Counted from the first letter of the stretch, positions 10,997 to 22,768 are shown. The stretch is 64,000 bases of DNA from Campylorhamphus procurvoides (GCA_013396655.1 WBMV01005053.1:91456-155455), one strand, 5' to 3'. Notes: generated by a model from the letters alone, not told the origin. Translations and numbers: made by a program.

Positions 10997-12068
10997 TGGC
11001 TTTGTGTGAAAACACTTCCAGGACCTTAATATAAAATTGAGACCTCCAAGAAGACCCCAAAATATAAAGTGGTGCAGAGAGATGGCGTGGGAGGATGTTA
11101 ATGGGCTGTGGGGTGTCAATCCTTGCCCCTCTTCTTGAAGAAGACAGGAGGATACACTGTGTGGCAGAATCCCCACTTTGAAGGGGGGAAACTGAAGGAT
11201 GGAGTGACCTGGAACATCAGGCTGGGCCATTGTGTTGGGTATCTTGCAGTCACAGCCCTGGCAGAGACACCACTCCATGTCCCTCTCCATTCATCCATCC
11301 ATCCATCCGTCCGTCCATTCATCCATCCATCCATCCATCCATCCAGGACTGGATGGTGCTGACACCCCCAGTAAAGCCTCTTGACTGCTCAGGGACAGGA
11401 GGACACAAGGAAGAGTTCTCAGGAAGTGATAAAAAGGGGTGAGAGTGACAGAGCTGGACAAATCCCAGCAGGCATCACTCAACAGCTCCTTCAAGTAGAA
11501 ATAAATTATTCAGCATTAAATGGGACTGTCCTTAAGGCTCGGCACAGCCATGATTAACAAGTGCAGTAAGTCAAAGCTGTGCAGGCAGCAGTGTTAGAGC
11601 AGGACAGGAGCAGCCACCCCTCTCCAGCCGCTGGGTCAGAAGAATTTGAGCATGGAGTGGTACCCTCACCCCTTTTCCTCACCTTCACTGCCCTGCCACA
11701 CCACTGCTTCGAGCCAGGGGTGGTCCTTTGGACCTGCAGTGAAGAGGTCCACAGTTTCATCATGTGTCCTCATCTTAACAGGAACCATTTACACTCGTGT
11801 TTAAAGGGATTTGGGCACCCTCTGCAAATTTAACCACACTGCAAAGAAGGGAAAGGTGCTCTCTGGTAACTGTGAGAACCCTTATTGGCCATTATTTCAT
11901 CCTAATTAGTCCTTGAATGTCCTTCCCAGCTTGGGGTGATCTTGGTCACTCTCTCTTCCCTGGAAGGTCTTCTCAGGAAGATGCTGAGCCCAAGCAGAAG
12001 GCCCTGCAGGGATGAGTCAGCCCCCTCTCAGCTCCTCAGCCTGACCCTTGTGACAAGCAGCTCATGTT
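10997..12068. other. Gene-free stretch with a tetranucleotide repeat
   Basis: No coding similarity. The CATC microsatellite at 11288-11345 is listed separately. Confidence 0.5.
11288..11345 (+). repeat. (ATCC)n / (CATC)n microsatellite
   Basis: About 14 units of ATCC with two GTCC variants and one ATTC variant. It is probably length-polymorphic. Confidence 0.95.
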
Positions 12069-12335
12069 CATGGAATCCCAGAATGGTTTGGGTTGGAAGG
12101 GACCTTCAGTATTCCATTCCATCCCCTGCCATGGGCAGGGACACTTTCCACTAGATCAGATTGCTCCAAGCCCCGTCCAACCTGATCCAGGGGCAGCCAC
12201 AGCTTCTCTGGGCACCGTGTGCCAGGGCCTGCCCACCCTCACAGGGAACAATTTCTTCCCAACATCCAATCTAACCTCACCCTCTCTCAGTGTGAAGCCA
12301 TTCCCCCTTGTCCTGTCACTCCAGGCCCTTGTCAA
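12069..12335 (-). mobile_element. CR1 LINE 3' fragment
   Basis: Antisense copy of about 270 bp starting GGTTTGGGTTGGAAGGGACC. It keeps 'tgccatgggcagggacactt', 'cagggcctgcccaccctcac', CAATTTCTTCCCAACATCCA and ends near TTGTCCTGTCACTCC. Confidence 0.95.
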
Positions 12336-13000
12336 GTCCTTGTCTTTTGTCCACAAATAAATGAGTCGTAGCTCAGACCTATAGGTTGTTCTAGAGAACG
12401 TGCATGGAGGGAGATGGAGCTTCCCAAAGACGATTTCACATTCCAATAATTGAGTGTGGCACATTTAATCACCATAGGCCTGTTGCTGTGCAAACCTGGG
12501 GACCTCTCCTCTTCATGTCAGCTTAGACCCGATTGCCTAATTGCATTACCTGGGTAATTAGATAGAAATACAGTAGCCCTGTGCTGTACGATGGTGAGGA
12601 TCCACTTCCTAACAGAATTAACCTGGATTTAATATGGAAAACTTGCACACACACACAGACACACAACTTAACCTGGCTGTGATCACACAGATCAGACCAT
12701 GGGGCTGGTTCCCTTAAAGGAATTGTTCAAAGTGGCACAGGTTTGGTTCCAAAGAGCCTGTAGTTTGGATTGCAGCAATTAGAGGCACCAGGGAACATTG
12801 ATGCCACCACGCTCCCACCATCCAGCAGGATCACCCAACAGCCCACTCTGAGGTGCTCCAGGTTTGGATGCACCAGACACAAAGGTGCCTTTTAGGCTTT
12901 AATGCTGGGAAAGGTTTTGGGTGTTTCTCGCTTCTTCACTGAGTTGTGCAGGTGTTTGGTGTCAGAGCCACCCTGCAGTGGTGTCAGGACCTGGAGAAGG
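12336..13000. other. Non-coding stretch with a CA repeat
   Basis: No gene. A short CA run occurs at 12646-12667. The AT-rich part at 12400-12640 is listed as a possible regulatory island. Confidence 0.5.
12400..12640. promoter_or_regulatory. Candidate regulatory island with TAATTG and TAATTA cores
   Basis: Repeat-free DNA with GATTGCCTAATTGCATTACC followed closely by GGGTAATTAGAT, then AGAATTAACCTGGATTTAAT. These are compact homeodomain-like cores. Function is inferred. Confidence 0.33.
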
Positions 13001-16000
13001 CGGAGGGAATGGTATTCCAGGCAGCAGGACTCACAGCAGCCGTGCCTGTCACCATGCCTACTGCCACTGTGCCTTTCCTCAGCCAGGCAGGAGAATTACT
13101 TTCGCTCTGGAGCGGGACCAAGAACACAGAAGAAAAGAGTAATCCCCCCATGACAGGGTGCAGGTCTCACAAAAGTGACTCTCCCCTGGGGGTTTGGGGA
13201 GATTTGTTGGCCTGAAGGTTCCCTGCCCTCCCAGTGGTCACAGAGCTGGGAATGTGCCCCCAGCTGCAATTCCAGTGGCCAGGGACAATCCTCACCAGAA
13301 GTGGTGGCAGCAGTGAGGAGCAGGAGGGGAAAAGGCAGGAGGGCAAGTGTCACCCCTCCGTTCAGAGGGTGGCTGGTCTTTAACAAAGCACCAGGCTCTT
13401 TTCCAGTGCTCACACCTCCATTCACCCCTGTCTGGGATGATCTGGTCTTGTTGGCTTTGGAGGTCCCATTCCCCATCTCTACCTGCACTTGTCCCACCTG
13501 TCCCCACATCAACCACCACATCACCCTCTGACGTGCCACCAAACCCTCCCTTTCCCCCTCCTTTGGTTGCTTCCCCCACCACCATCACCCCCTCCACCCT
13601 TTCTTTCCTCGTTGGGTTTTTTTTTCCCTTTTTCCCCCTAAAGAGCGAACAAAACAAAACAAGAAGAAAGCGATTCCGAGCCGATCCTCTTATCCTGACG
13701 TTCTTACCCCGGGGAGGGCCCCGGCAGCGTCGCAAAAACCCCCACGCATTTTGTCCTGCTCCTTCAGAGCAACTCGAGCAAATTGAAAGCCACGGAGGGG
13801 TGTGTGCCCCCAGGCACTCTGTAAATCCACTCCCTTTGTCACAACAAGAACAAATCCCACCTTTGAAGTTTTTCCTTCTTGTTACAAGGGGGAATGTCTT
13901 TTGTTTAATCCATTTTAGCCTTTAATGCCTGACCTGGATCAATCCTGTTGGGTAGATTACCCACTACCCACCCCGACTTTAAACTACCCTACAGGGATTT
14001 TTATTCTTCCCCCCCCCCACCCTCCCTCTCCCCACCACATTCGTGTGAGAATCTCGGCAATAATCGGCATTACGACTTTAGACCATCACTCACTTTGAAG
14101 GAGGAGACTGTCCTTTAACAAAGGGGAGGGAGGGGGAGGAAACCCTCAAATATCAAACAGATTTAATCAGCTTTGAGGCCTTTCAAACTCATATTTGTAC
14201 CAGATCTTTATTAGTTATAAAAATCAGTGCAGAACTTGGCTGGGCTCTGTGTCTCCATGTCCTCTTCCCCTGTTTCTTGCTGTATTCAGGGCTGAACCTG
14301 CTTGTTCTTACAGCCTTCTCAGTGCTGGTCTGGGGGAAAGGCCAGGGAATATTCACCCAGGACTGCAGCAAATAACTTATCAGGGTGTCCATCACCCACA
14401 CCATGTCTGAACTGCACTGTCCTCCTCCATCCCATTGCTCATGAGAGTGGAAGAGGTTGAAAACTGCTGCCAGGAGGACCCAGGTGACCTCCTTGATGAC
14501 CCAGACACCCGTGGTGGATGGATACCTGCACAGAGGATAAATCTATCTATGAACCCAATAACCTCCAGCTCATTAAATCTTTACATTAGGACCTGCTGTG
14601 GAAAGTGGTGACCCTCAGCCTGTGTCAGCTCCTCATTTTGCAAGAGAACCTGTACCCTGGGCTTCCTTCACTCTCTGATAACACCTGCAGCAGGTATGTC
14701 CTGTCCCAGAGCCTTCTCTTGCTGGCAGCTCCTCTCTTCTTCCACATCTCTGAAGCTCTGGCTGTGCTGGAGGTCTCACTGGCAGATTAGTGACGGCTTC
14801 AACAATTTTTCTTGTGGTTTAAGGCTAATCACCAGCCTTGGGCAAAGCAACAGGGCTCAGGCACTTGCAGAGACCTCCAGAGGTGACTGCAAGTGGCACT
14901 TCCCAGTCCTCCCCTGCTCTGGCACTGGGATGGAGCAAATGACATTCCCATCAATCTTGCTTTGCCCATGGTGGCCATGAAGTGAGGGAGGTCTGAGTGA
15001 CCTGGTCCCTGCCCTCCCTGTCCTGGAAAGCTTCAAGACAGAGGCTACATGTGGTCCCCTCATCATGTCACTGCTCCTCCAACTCAAATCAGTTTTGCCT
15101 TGAGTGCAGCTTTGACCTTTCCCCAAGGAACAGGGTGGGCAATTCCTACTCCAGAAGGCTCGTAGTCCATCTTCCCTCACCAGCCATGGCCCAGGATCAC
15201 TTCTGTTCCTCCCCTCTGGACTATCTCCAAGCTGCTTTCGATGTTTTAAAGCCCCAAGCTGGACACAAGGCTTCCCCTTGTGCCTGGCAGGAGCACACAA
15301 GGCAGGACCGCTCCCTCCCAGGACTCACATGTGATTCTCTTCATAACAAATCCCCAAAATAAGTCTTCCTTTGCTGTCACATCAGCCTTAGGTTGAGATT
15401 TCTTCTGCCTTCACAACCCACCCCCCAGTGCTGCTGCTTTCCCATCTCTTCTCCATTTCACCCTTGTGTTCCTAATTTTTCCCTCCTAACTGTCCCCAGA
15501 AGCTCTGGGCTTTGAGAACTTGCAGCTGACCCTGATTCCTCAGGATCATTTGGGGTTCCTGTAGAGAAGCTCTGGTCTCTCCCCATCTCCAGGTATTACA
15601 GAGGGCAAGGGCACCAGCATGGGAAGGCAAATGGAAGAGATTAAATTGACCCAAACGTGCCAAGGATTGTTTTGCAGCCCTTAAAAACCCCCAAAACCTC
15701 TTAATAGCCAATTCTAACAGGGAAGGCACCCTATTGGCATCTGGAAGCTGGGAAGACTGGGAACACAAGGACCATGAGGAGGTGGGACTGCCATCAGAGA
15801 CCAATGAATGCCAAGACAAGATTTCACCAAAAATCAGGTGACATCTTCCATCCTTACCCCTCAAGCAGCTCCCAACCAGCGGCCAGCCAAGGTCACTCAT
15901 GCCACGCGAGGTGGGAACCATCTCTCATGCCACCACCAGTGATCCAATTTGGGGACTGGACAGCAGGAGCCACAAAACACTCCCCCGGCCCTTGTTGCCT

Positions 16001-16259
16001 CATCTTGGGGGATAAAGCAAACAGTGGGACCATTTTACAGCAAAAATACCCTCCTAGGTTAGAGGGGCTGTGGGTTAGAGCACCAGACCTTCCATCCCTG
16101 TTCCTGACAGCATCAGCCTGGGGGATGAAGTGGCTTTTCCTTGGCTTTCATGGGGCCAAGCCTTGGCCTGGATGAGGCAGAGAATTTTGGCACATGGGGC
16201 CAGCGGATGGCCCAGGTAGGGACCAGGGAACCCCCAGACATCCCCCAGGAGAGCCGAAT
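13001..16259. other. Gene-free stretch, GC-rich, pyrimidine- and C-rich patches
   Basis: Several open frames of 120-190 codons exist but none has recognisable similarity; they follow from C-rich composition (for example C runs at about 14010-14018). CpG density rises slightly at 13670-13760, without promoter features that I can support. A possible degraded CR1 internal piece is listed at 15211-15275. Confidence 0.5.
15211..15275 (-). mobile_element. Possible degraded CR1 internal fragment
   Basis: 'cctctggactatctccaagc' and 'ccccaagctggacacaag' resemble the antisense of the CR1 block that reads 'ctggggtcctcggcacaaga' and 'agcgggtccagaggag'. The match is short and diverged. Confidence 0.4.
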
Positions 16260-16770
16260 AAGGAACCATCTTCTTTCACTTTTTTTATGAGATTGATATG
16301 CTTTGAAATTAGTAACCCTCCATTAGCTCTCCAAATAGCTCCGAATCATTAGGGTCAGTACGTCTGCACTCCTCAGAATGAGCTTTTACCTGAATTAGCA
16401 TCTCAAAGAGGCAGGACGCCCTTCCCCGGTTCGAATTCCAGCGTCGTGCCGCACATCAGGATGGTTTTGGTGGCCAATCCAAGCCCCGCATCCCGAATAC
16501 ATTCAGGGGAGCCTGCTGGCTTGTTTAAAATGTTCTTTTTCCTTCCCATTCTTTACTAAATGCCTATTATATTAATGTTTAAAATCCATTTAAGTTCATC
16601 ATGGGTGGCTTTGTGAAAGGACACCGGCTCCATCACTGTAATTAGATGATTTATTGCCCTCTCGTGGTGACACACGCTAACTAGAGAAGCTGTGATTTAA
16701 ATTGGATGATCCTTCCAAGAGTGTTTGAGTGAGAAATAAAGGGAGAATTATTAATACTATTAGAAAGCAG
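16260..16770. promoter_or_regulatory. Candidate conserved non-coding element
   Basis: AT-rich, repeat-free 500-bp block with GAAATTAGTAACC, TTACCTGAATTAGCATC, CTATTATATTAATG and CTGTAATTAGATGATT. CpGs are retained in a few places (GTACGTCTGC, CGTCGTGCCGC), unusual for neutral AT-rich DNA. Not coding. Confidence 0.35.
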
Positions 16771-18750
16771 CGGCGTGTTCGTGCGAGGGATATTCTGTGC
16801 TAGGAGAGGGATTAGCCAAAACTTGCTGGTTTGCAGCTGAGAGCTGCTTTTCCCCCGATGTGGGACCAACATCTCCCCCATCCAGAGCTGTGAGCAGGGT
16901 GAGGTGCTGGCACAGTGATGGGCACGTTGTTCTAAAACAAGTGTTAGCCAAAATCACTGGGTTTAGAATGGGAAACTACATGGAAACCAACCCCTCAGGA
17001 TCTGCTGCTCCAGCCCAGCCAAGTGTCCTGTCCTGCCCCATGAACAGGGACATCTTTGCCCTCCCTCTTTCCAGAGCCTGCTGGCCACAGGAAGAAGTGA
17101 AGGGGGCTTTCTTTTCTTCTAATTGAAATTTTAGTTCCTTTCTTCTTTGCACTTATTAAAACACATTAAACACTACCTGGGTTTACAAACCCTCCTCATT
17201 CCCACTCTTGGGAGAGCTGGATGACTCCCAGAGTTTTCCCACTGTAAGACAATTCACCGTCAGGGTAAGTGAATCCACATGAACAATTTTCACTGATGCA
17301 ATTAAAAAACCAGGCAGGCCTGAGCTGCAACAATTTAGTGTGGAAACCAAGTATAGACCTAGCCTGGAGCTGTTATTTAAAAGCCTGGGTTAATACAGTG
17401 TAAACCCATGAGCACATCCTCTTACGATGGGGCTTAAATCTTTTAAGAGTGGCTTATATCAATCTAGTTTAAGTCAATTCCTCAGCGAGTTAAGCTAAAT
17501 TGAAAGAAGCACTCAGACCCCAAACACAGAGCTGGTGTTACCTAATCTCTTTGCACAGAACAGTGGCTGTGGCCAGGAGCCTGCTGGGAGAGGACAAGGC
17601 ACCAGGGAGCTTTGGCCAGGCCCTGTTGAGCACCAGGGCAGAGAGTTCCCCTGTTTGACCCCTACAGCTCTCCACAAACACAGCTGTCCCCTCTCCAAGG
17701 TCCCCTTTGCATGGTGTGACATGTCCTTGCAGAGAACGGGGGTCTCCAGTTTCCTGTCCCTTCACAATGAGCCTTCAGCCCCAAATTGTAAGCATCAGCT
17801 CATCAAATTTTGGAGAAATCCACTTATATTGGACTGATCCAAAGAGATGGGTAAAGATACAAAAAAAGGTTTCCAAAAAGAAGGTACAAAAGACGAGGCA
17901 GAGACAGGATGGATGTCCTGTGGCCACCAAACACGTGTGTGCACATGAGATCTTCAGAGCAGTAAAGGAAAAATAAAGGCAAAAAAGGTTTATCACCTAC
18001 TTGGGACAAAGTCTGGAGGCCACAGACTGGTTTGATACCCAACTGCATGAACTTCACCATCAAACTGGGGTCCCACTGTCTGGCAGGAGCTCCCAGCAGG
18101 AACATCACAACCTGCACAGAGGTAAAATCCTTTGTGGTAAATAAAGAAAATCAAGCCTTGATTTTCAGCACAGCCATTAGGAAGCTCCTTGGTCGGGTCC
18201 CAGGAGCACGTGGCTCATCAGCCTCAGATGCATCAGCACCTTCATCCCTTCCCTCCTCACCCCCAGGACCTCTGCCCCAGCACCTCTCCAAGGGACAGAG
18301 GACATCCCAAATGTGCCCTCCAAACACTGCATTTCCTTGTGTCCAGCCACGCAGATCCCACATCCTCTGCATCCTTTATGGAAACGTGAAGTCATGGCTG
18401 GTGAAATCACCAAAATCCCTTTGAAGGCCCTCAGGAGTTAAAGAGACCCCATTTTGAGAGTCTTTTGGGGCAGGACAACACCTAGGCTTTTAATCTATTT
18501 CACATATATTTTAATCCATTTCATTCTAGTTACTGATAATTGTGAATATAAAAAAATACAGACAAAATAACCCTGTGAAAAAGTGAGACAGAGGAAGGAA
18601 TCTACCCCAAGCACTTCAGCAAGTACTAAATCAGTCAAAAGTTATTACAGGCAGAAACACCACCTGAACACAGAGATTAATGGAGAGTTGACTTGAAAAA
18701 ACTCCCCTCTCCACACTCAGAGCTCCCACCCAGCCCACCATCCCAGCCAC
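16771..18750. other. Gene-free stretch
   Basis: No coding similarity and no recognisable repeat. 17110-17500 is AT-rich and repeat-free. Confidence 0.5.
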
Positions 18751-18838
18751 CACCTAGTGAAAAGTGTCCCTGACCACGGCAGGGGGTTGCAACGAGATGT
18801 TATTTAAGGTCCCTTCCAACCCAAACCATTCTGGGATT
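18751..18838 (+). mobile_element. CR1 LINE 3' end, 88 bp
   Basis: CACCTAGTGAAAAGTGTCCC, 'tgaccacggcagggggttgc' and TTTAAGGTCCCTTCCAACCC + AAACCATTCTGGGATTTT. Only the last ~90 bp of the element is present. Confidence 0.93.
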
Positions 18839-19330
18839 TTATTACACAATTCTATGCAAGAAATCAACTCTACTTCCCTGGCAGAAAAAGGCCAGGGAGG
18901 AGCAGGACTGAAGGCCTGGCCGTGGTGGGCTGGAGGGTGTTTTTCCTGAAATTTTAGGGTGTGCTCAGCCAAAAGGACCAGCCTGGAACTAAAAGCATCC
19001 AGGCTACCCTGCATCCCTACCTGGATGCTCCCACTACTCTCCGTTATCCATAAGGTTCCCCAGGCTGTTCCTTGGGAAAAGAGCACCATTTACCTGCAGA
19101 ATCAACATCCCTTAAAGAAGAGGGGGGCGTTCTGTTCCTCTCGCGGCTCCCAAAATTCGTCCTGCGTGTTTCCTCNTGCGTGTTTCCACCCGGGTGATGC
19201 TCGGTGCCCGAGACTCCGGCCGCGGGCATTAGATGGCAGCAGCGCTCAGGGATGGAGGAGCCGCAGCGCAGGTCGGGCTTTGGCAGAGGATGGGAAGGTG
19301 TTTCGGGACGAGCTGTGGGTTGGCAGCGTT
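18839..19330. other. Non-coding, locally CpG-rich, one ambiguous base
   Basis: 19130-19300 is unusually CpG-rich for this flank (CCGCGGGC and CGGGACG are examples). An N at 19176 sits between two near-copies of TGCGTGTTTCC, suggesting a collapsed or misassembled short duplication. No promoter can be supported. Confidence 0.45.
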
Positions 19331-19615
19331 GTCCCAGATGTGTTATCTCAGGTGTGTTATCCCAGGCATGATATCCCAGATGTGTTATCCCAGATGTGTT
19401 ACCCCAGATTTGTTATCCCAGATGTGTTATCCCAGATTTGTTACCCCAGGTGTGTTATCCCAGATGTGTTAGCCCAGATGTGTTATCCCAGGTGTGTTAC
19501 CCCAGATATGTTATCCCAAATGTGTTATCCCAGATGTGTTACCCCAGATGTGTTACCCCAGGTGTGTTATCCCAGGTGTGTTACTCCAGATGTGTTATCC
19601 CAGATGTGTTATCTT
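19331..19615 (+). repeat. 14-bp minisatellite, about 20 copies
   Basis: Head-to-tail units of CCCAGATGTGTTAT with variants AGGTGTG, AGATTTG and TTACCCC. The 14-bp period is exact over most of the array; the copies at both ends are the most diverged. Because 14 is not a multiple of 3, each reading frame repeats every 42 bp, and none of the frames on the plus strand meets a stop in the array. Confidence 0.96.
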
Positions 19616-19654
19616 GGTCACACTGCTGACCCTGCCCTCTGGAGCATCTTCTCC

Positions 19655-20074
19655 ATCAGCAATAGCGTGGCCAGAAGGAGCAGGACAGGGATCATCCCCC
19701 AGTGGGCACTGATGGAGCCACCCCTCGAATCCTGGGGTCAGTTCTGGGCTCCTCACAAGAAGAAAGACATTGAGAGGCTGGAGCAGGTCCAGAGAAGGGA
19801 ATGGAGCTGGGGAAGGGTCTGGAGCACCAGGAGGAGCTGAGGGGGCTCAGCCTGGAGAAAAGGAGGCTCAGGGGGGACCTTCTGGCTCTGCAACGCCCTG
19901 ACAGGAGGGGGGAGCCGAGGGGGGTTAGGCTCTGCTTCCAGGCAACAGGGACAGGAGGAGAGGAAACAGCCTCAAGTTGCTCCAGGGGAGGTTTAGATTG
20001 GATATAAGGAAAAAATTCTTCACTGAAAGGGCGATCAGACGTTGGAACAGCCCGCCCAGGGCAGTGGTGGAGTT
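19655..20074 (+). mobile_element. CR1 LINE fragment of about 420 bp lacking its 3' tail
   Basis: Runs from 'gtcagttctgggctcctcac' through GAGGCTGGAGCAGGTCCAGA, GGAGGCTCAGGGGGGACCTT, CTCCAGGGGAGGTTTAGATT and 'cgttggaacagcccgcccag', then stops at 'gcagtggtggagt' without the usual ~120-bp 3' end. It is the same subfamily type as the copy at 10604-10996. Confidence 0.93.
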
Positions 20075-20996
20075 AAACAGGCAATTCCCATAAACCAACA
20101 GCCAAAGGGGGGTGGGCTGAGAGCTCTCAGGCCTGACCTAAGAAATCCCGATGGGTTTTCAGCTTGGATGGTGTTCAGGAGATGCTGGAGGTCCTTTTCC
20201 CCAGGTTCAGACACACAATCCACGGCAGAGGGGCCGTGGCCACCAGCTCAGGGTGGCAGTGGGTCGATGTGCAGCCTCTGCTCCATCCAGATCACTGGAG
20301 CGTGTTCCCAGTGCTGGGAGCTGCAATGCAGTCCCTCAGCCCCAAGCCTGACCCTGCTGGGCAGGAGCCAGACAGCAGCTGTTTGATGGGTATTTTCATA
20401 AACAACAGTGTTTTCAGCTCCATCATCAGGTTTAGTTCCCCTCAGGAACAGATCATTACTTGGTAAAAAAAAATTGGGGAAGGGAAAAAGGCTTCTTGGT
20501 GGTTGCTGCAGCAAATTCGTGGATGCAGGAGGAGACTTGTAAGGCACAGCATTTTTATTTTTTTCTTCTGACATATCCACTCTCTCAGCCTCACATTATC
20601 TTATCTGCCATCCTGATAAGGGCCCCAGAGAAAAACCCAGCAGAGAAATTAGCAATCAAGGGCTATTTTATCAGGTCTGTGTGACAAAGACAGGGACAGG
20701 GAGCAGCGTGTCCTTTGGCCCTACAGAGATAGGGGTGCCTGGAAACCCCATGGCTGTTTCCAAAACAGGTCAGAAAGATGACGTGGCTTTCAGTTTTATT
20801 TTTCCTGGTAGCACTTCTGCAAACACCCAACATACCCAAATCCACACCCACTGGGAGCAGCAGGTTCAAGCCCTGGATACTGGAAGGTGCTTGGCCGTGG
20901 AGTGAGTCTAGAAAGTCTTTGCTTCAGCAGAAACAACCAGAGTTTATGGACCCCAAGGAAAGATGCTGATCCTCAATGTCCACCATTTTACTGGTA
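20075..20996. other. Gene-free stretch
   Basis: No coding similarity and no recognised repeat. Confidence 0.45.
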
Positions 20997-21100
20997 TGGA
21001 ATAATAGAATGGTTTAGGTTGAAAGGGACCTTGAAGACCATCCCGTTTCACTCCCCTGCCATGGGCAGGGACACCTCCCACCAGACCAGGCTGCCCCAAG
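20997..21100 (-). mobile_element. CR1 LINE 3' end
   Basis: TAGAATGGTTTAGGTTGAAA, 'gggaccttgaagaccatccc' and TGCCATGGGCAGGGACACCT, ending CAGGCTGCCCCAAG. About 100 bp, antisense. Confidence 0.93.
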
Positions 21101-22190
21101 TATGGAAGCACATGGGGTGACCCAGATAGTCCCAGCCAGCAGCACCCCCCAAACCTCTTCTCTGCAAATGCAAAGCCCTTTAGCAAAAAAAACCCCAAAC
21201 CACCAAACCCACAAGAGACTGGAGATATGGCAGAGAGAGCCACAGCCTGCAAAGCTGGGGGAGGAGACAGCCCTTCCCGAGACCAGGATCTGCCATCAGG
21301 TGCCCCCACCTAACACTGCACCTTGCAGGGTGGAAAACCAGCAGGCTGCAATGAAGTTAACCAGATCAATACAAACCAAATTTATATTAAAAGAAAAAAA
21401 AATAAATAAACCAGGAAAAGCTTGCTCATAACCTTCTGCTGTGCCCTTGCTCCGTCTGGCTGATGAGATCCAGCAGCCAACCTGCCAAGAAGGAGTCTCA
21501 GGACGTGCCAAGCTCTATCAGGGGGGATTTCGTGCCTTTATCACATGTGCACTGCAGCGATTCCCACCGTCGGGGAGGGGAGCAGCAGGTCACAGGCACA
21601 AATGCTGGGGAGAAAAAAAAAATAAATAAAAATAATTAAAAAAAAATCCTTAATGACTCCCCCAAGGGCCGTTTGGGAACCGCTGGCGGGGCCAAAAAGC
21701 GAGATTGCAAAGGTGCATTAGGGAAGTGGTGCAGACAGGTGTGCCCGAATCCCGGAGCCGCAATCTGGTCCCTGACCTCGGCACGGGGAATGTGAGCGGA
21801 GGGGGAGGAAAGTGGAGGGGAAGAGCTTTAAACCAGCCCATCCCATCGTGCAGGGAGGGAGCTGGAGCGGGGAATATGCTGTCAAAGGGGTTTTTTTTTG
21901 CAGCTGGGGGTTTTGCTCCGTGCAACATCCGGCAATGCCAAGAGAGGGCAGCCCAAGCCGCCAGATCACAGCCTGGATTTTCCCAAACCCGCGGACCAGG
22001 CTGTTAGGATGCTGTGAGGAAGAAGGGGGAGGAAAAGGAGGGGCGGAGGAAAGGTTAAGATAAAAATTAAAAATATATTAAAAGAAGGAAAAAAATTGGG
22101 AAAAAAATGACGTTTTCAGTCCAAATCTCAGCAGCCAAAATGGTGGGAGAGAAAATACAGCAGGGAAGCCAAAAAGAGACCTCAATTTGG
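21101..22190. other. Gene-free stretch with A-rich patches
   Basis: No coding similarity. A-rich runs occur at 21390-21412, 21608-21650 and 22060-22110. No poly(A)-tailed retrocopy could be recognised. Confidence 0.45.
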
Positions 22191-22216
22191 AAGGGAGGGA
22201 GGGAGGGAGGGAGGAA
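22191..22216 (+). repeat. (GGGA)n tract with G-quadruplex pattern
   Basis: Five GGG runs separated by single A (22193-22211), then GGAGGAA, fitting the G3N1 quadruplex rule. It is directly followed by the ambiguous base at 22217. Confidence 0.9.
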
Positions 22217-22310
22217 NTTTCCAAGTGGGCAGCTTTAGCTCAGGAGCCCTAACAGTGAGGGGGAGGCAGGTCTGCTGCATCCTGCTCCCCAGGCCATTCC
22301 AAATGGGCAT

Positions 22311-22520
22311 TATTCCCAGCCCCTGTGCATCACTCCTGCCTCCTGTGCCTTATTCCCAGCTCCTGTGCATCATTCCTGGCTCCTGTGCCTTATTCCCAGC
22401 CCCTGTGCATCATTCCTGGCTCTTGTGCCTTATTCCCAGCCCCTGTGCATCATTCCTGGTTCCTGTGCCTTATTCCCAGTCCCTGTGCATCATTCCTGGC
22501 TCCTGTGCCTTATTCCCAGC
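22311..22520 (+). repeat. 40-bp minisatellite built of two 20-bp half units, 5.25 copies
   Basis: Alternating half units TATTCCCAGCCCCTGTGCAT and CATTCCTGGCTCCTGTGCCT-like sequences at an exact 40-bp period. The copies are highly similar, so the array is fairly young or homogenised. Confidence 0.95.
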
Positions 22521-22768
22521 CCTGACCCAAACACTGAGCTCCTTTGTTCCATTTCAGTGCAGATTTGGACAGTCTTAGAAAGTGGGGGTGTGTGGCTCAG
22601 GGGACTAGAACAACACCTGAGCTGTGCTCCCAGAGGGGCTTTGGAGAAGGGTTTTATTCCCAGTTGTGGCACTGGATATTTTCATTTCTGAAAGACAACA
22701 AATCCACGAGATCATTAGTTTTCCCCCCTCACAGTGCCCAGATGAAGGAGGACATGGGGAGCATTGGA

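Noticed and set aside
13670..13760. Small CpG-rich patch as a possible promoter
   Set aside because: Too short, with no associated exon, TATA or initiator arrangement; not supportable as a promoter.
13347..13925. 192-codon plus-strand frame
   Set aside because: Pro/Ser/Thr-rich translation of C-rich DNA, with no similarity that I recognise and no splice or initiation context.
16428..16439. GGTTCGAATTCC, a perfect tRNA/SINE B-box
   Set aside because: The flanks cannot form a T-arm stem and no A-box lies upstream at the right distance, so neither a tRNA gene nor a tRNA-derived SINE is supported.
18959..19840. 293-codon plus-strand frame through the 14-bp array
   Set aside because: It contains an N codon, the minisatellite and part of a CR1; the openness is explained by the repeat period.
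20863..20873. GGTTCAAGCCC, another B-box-like match
   Set aside because: No A-box, no cloverleaf pairing and no SINE tail; a chance match.
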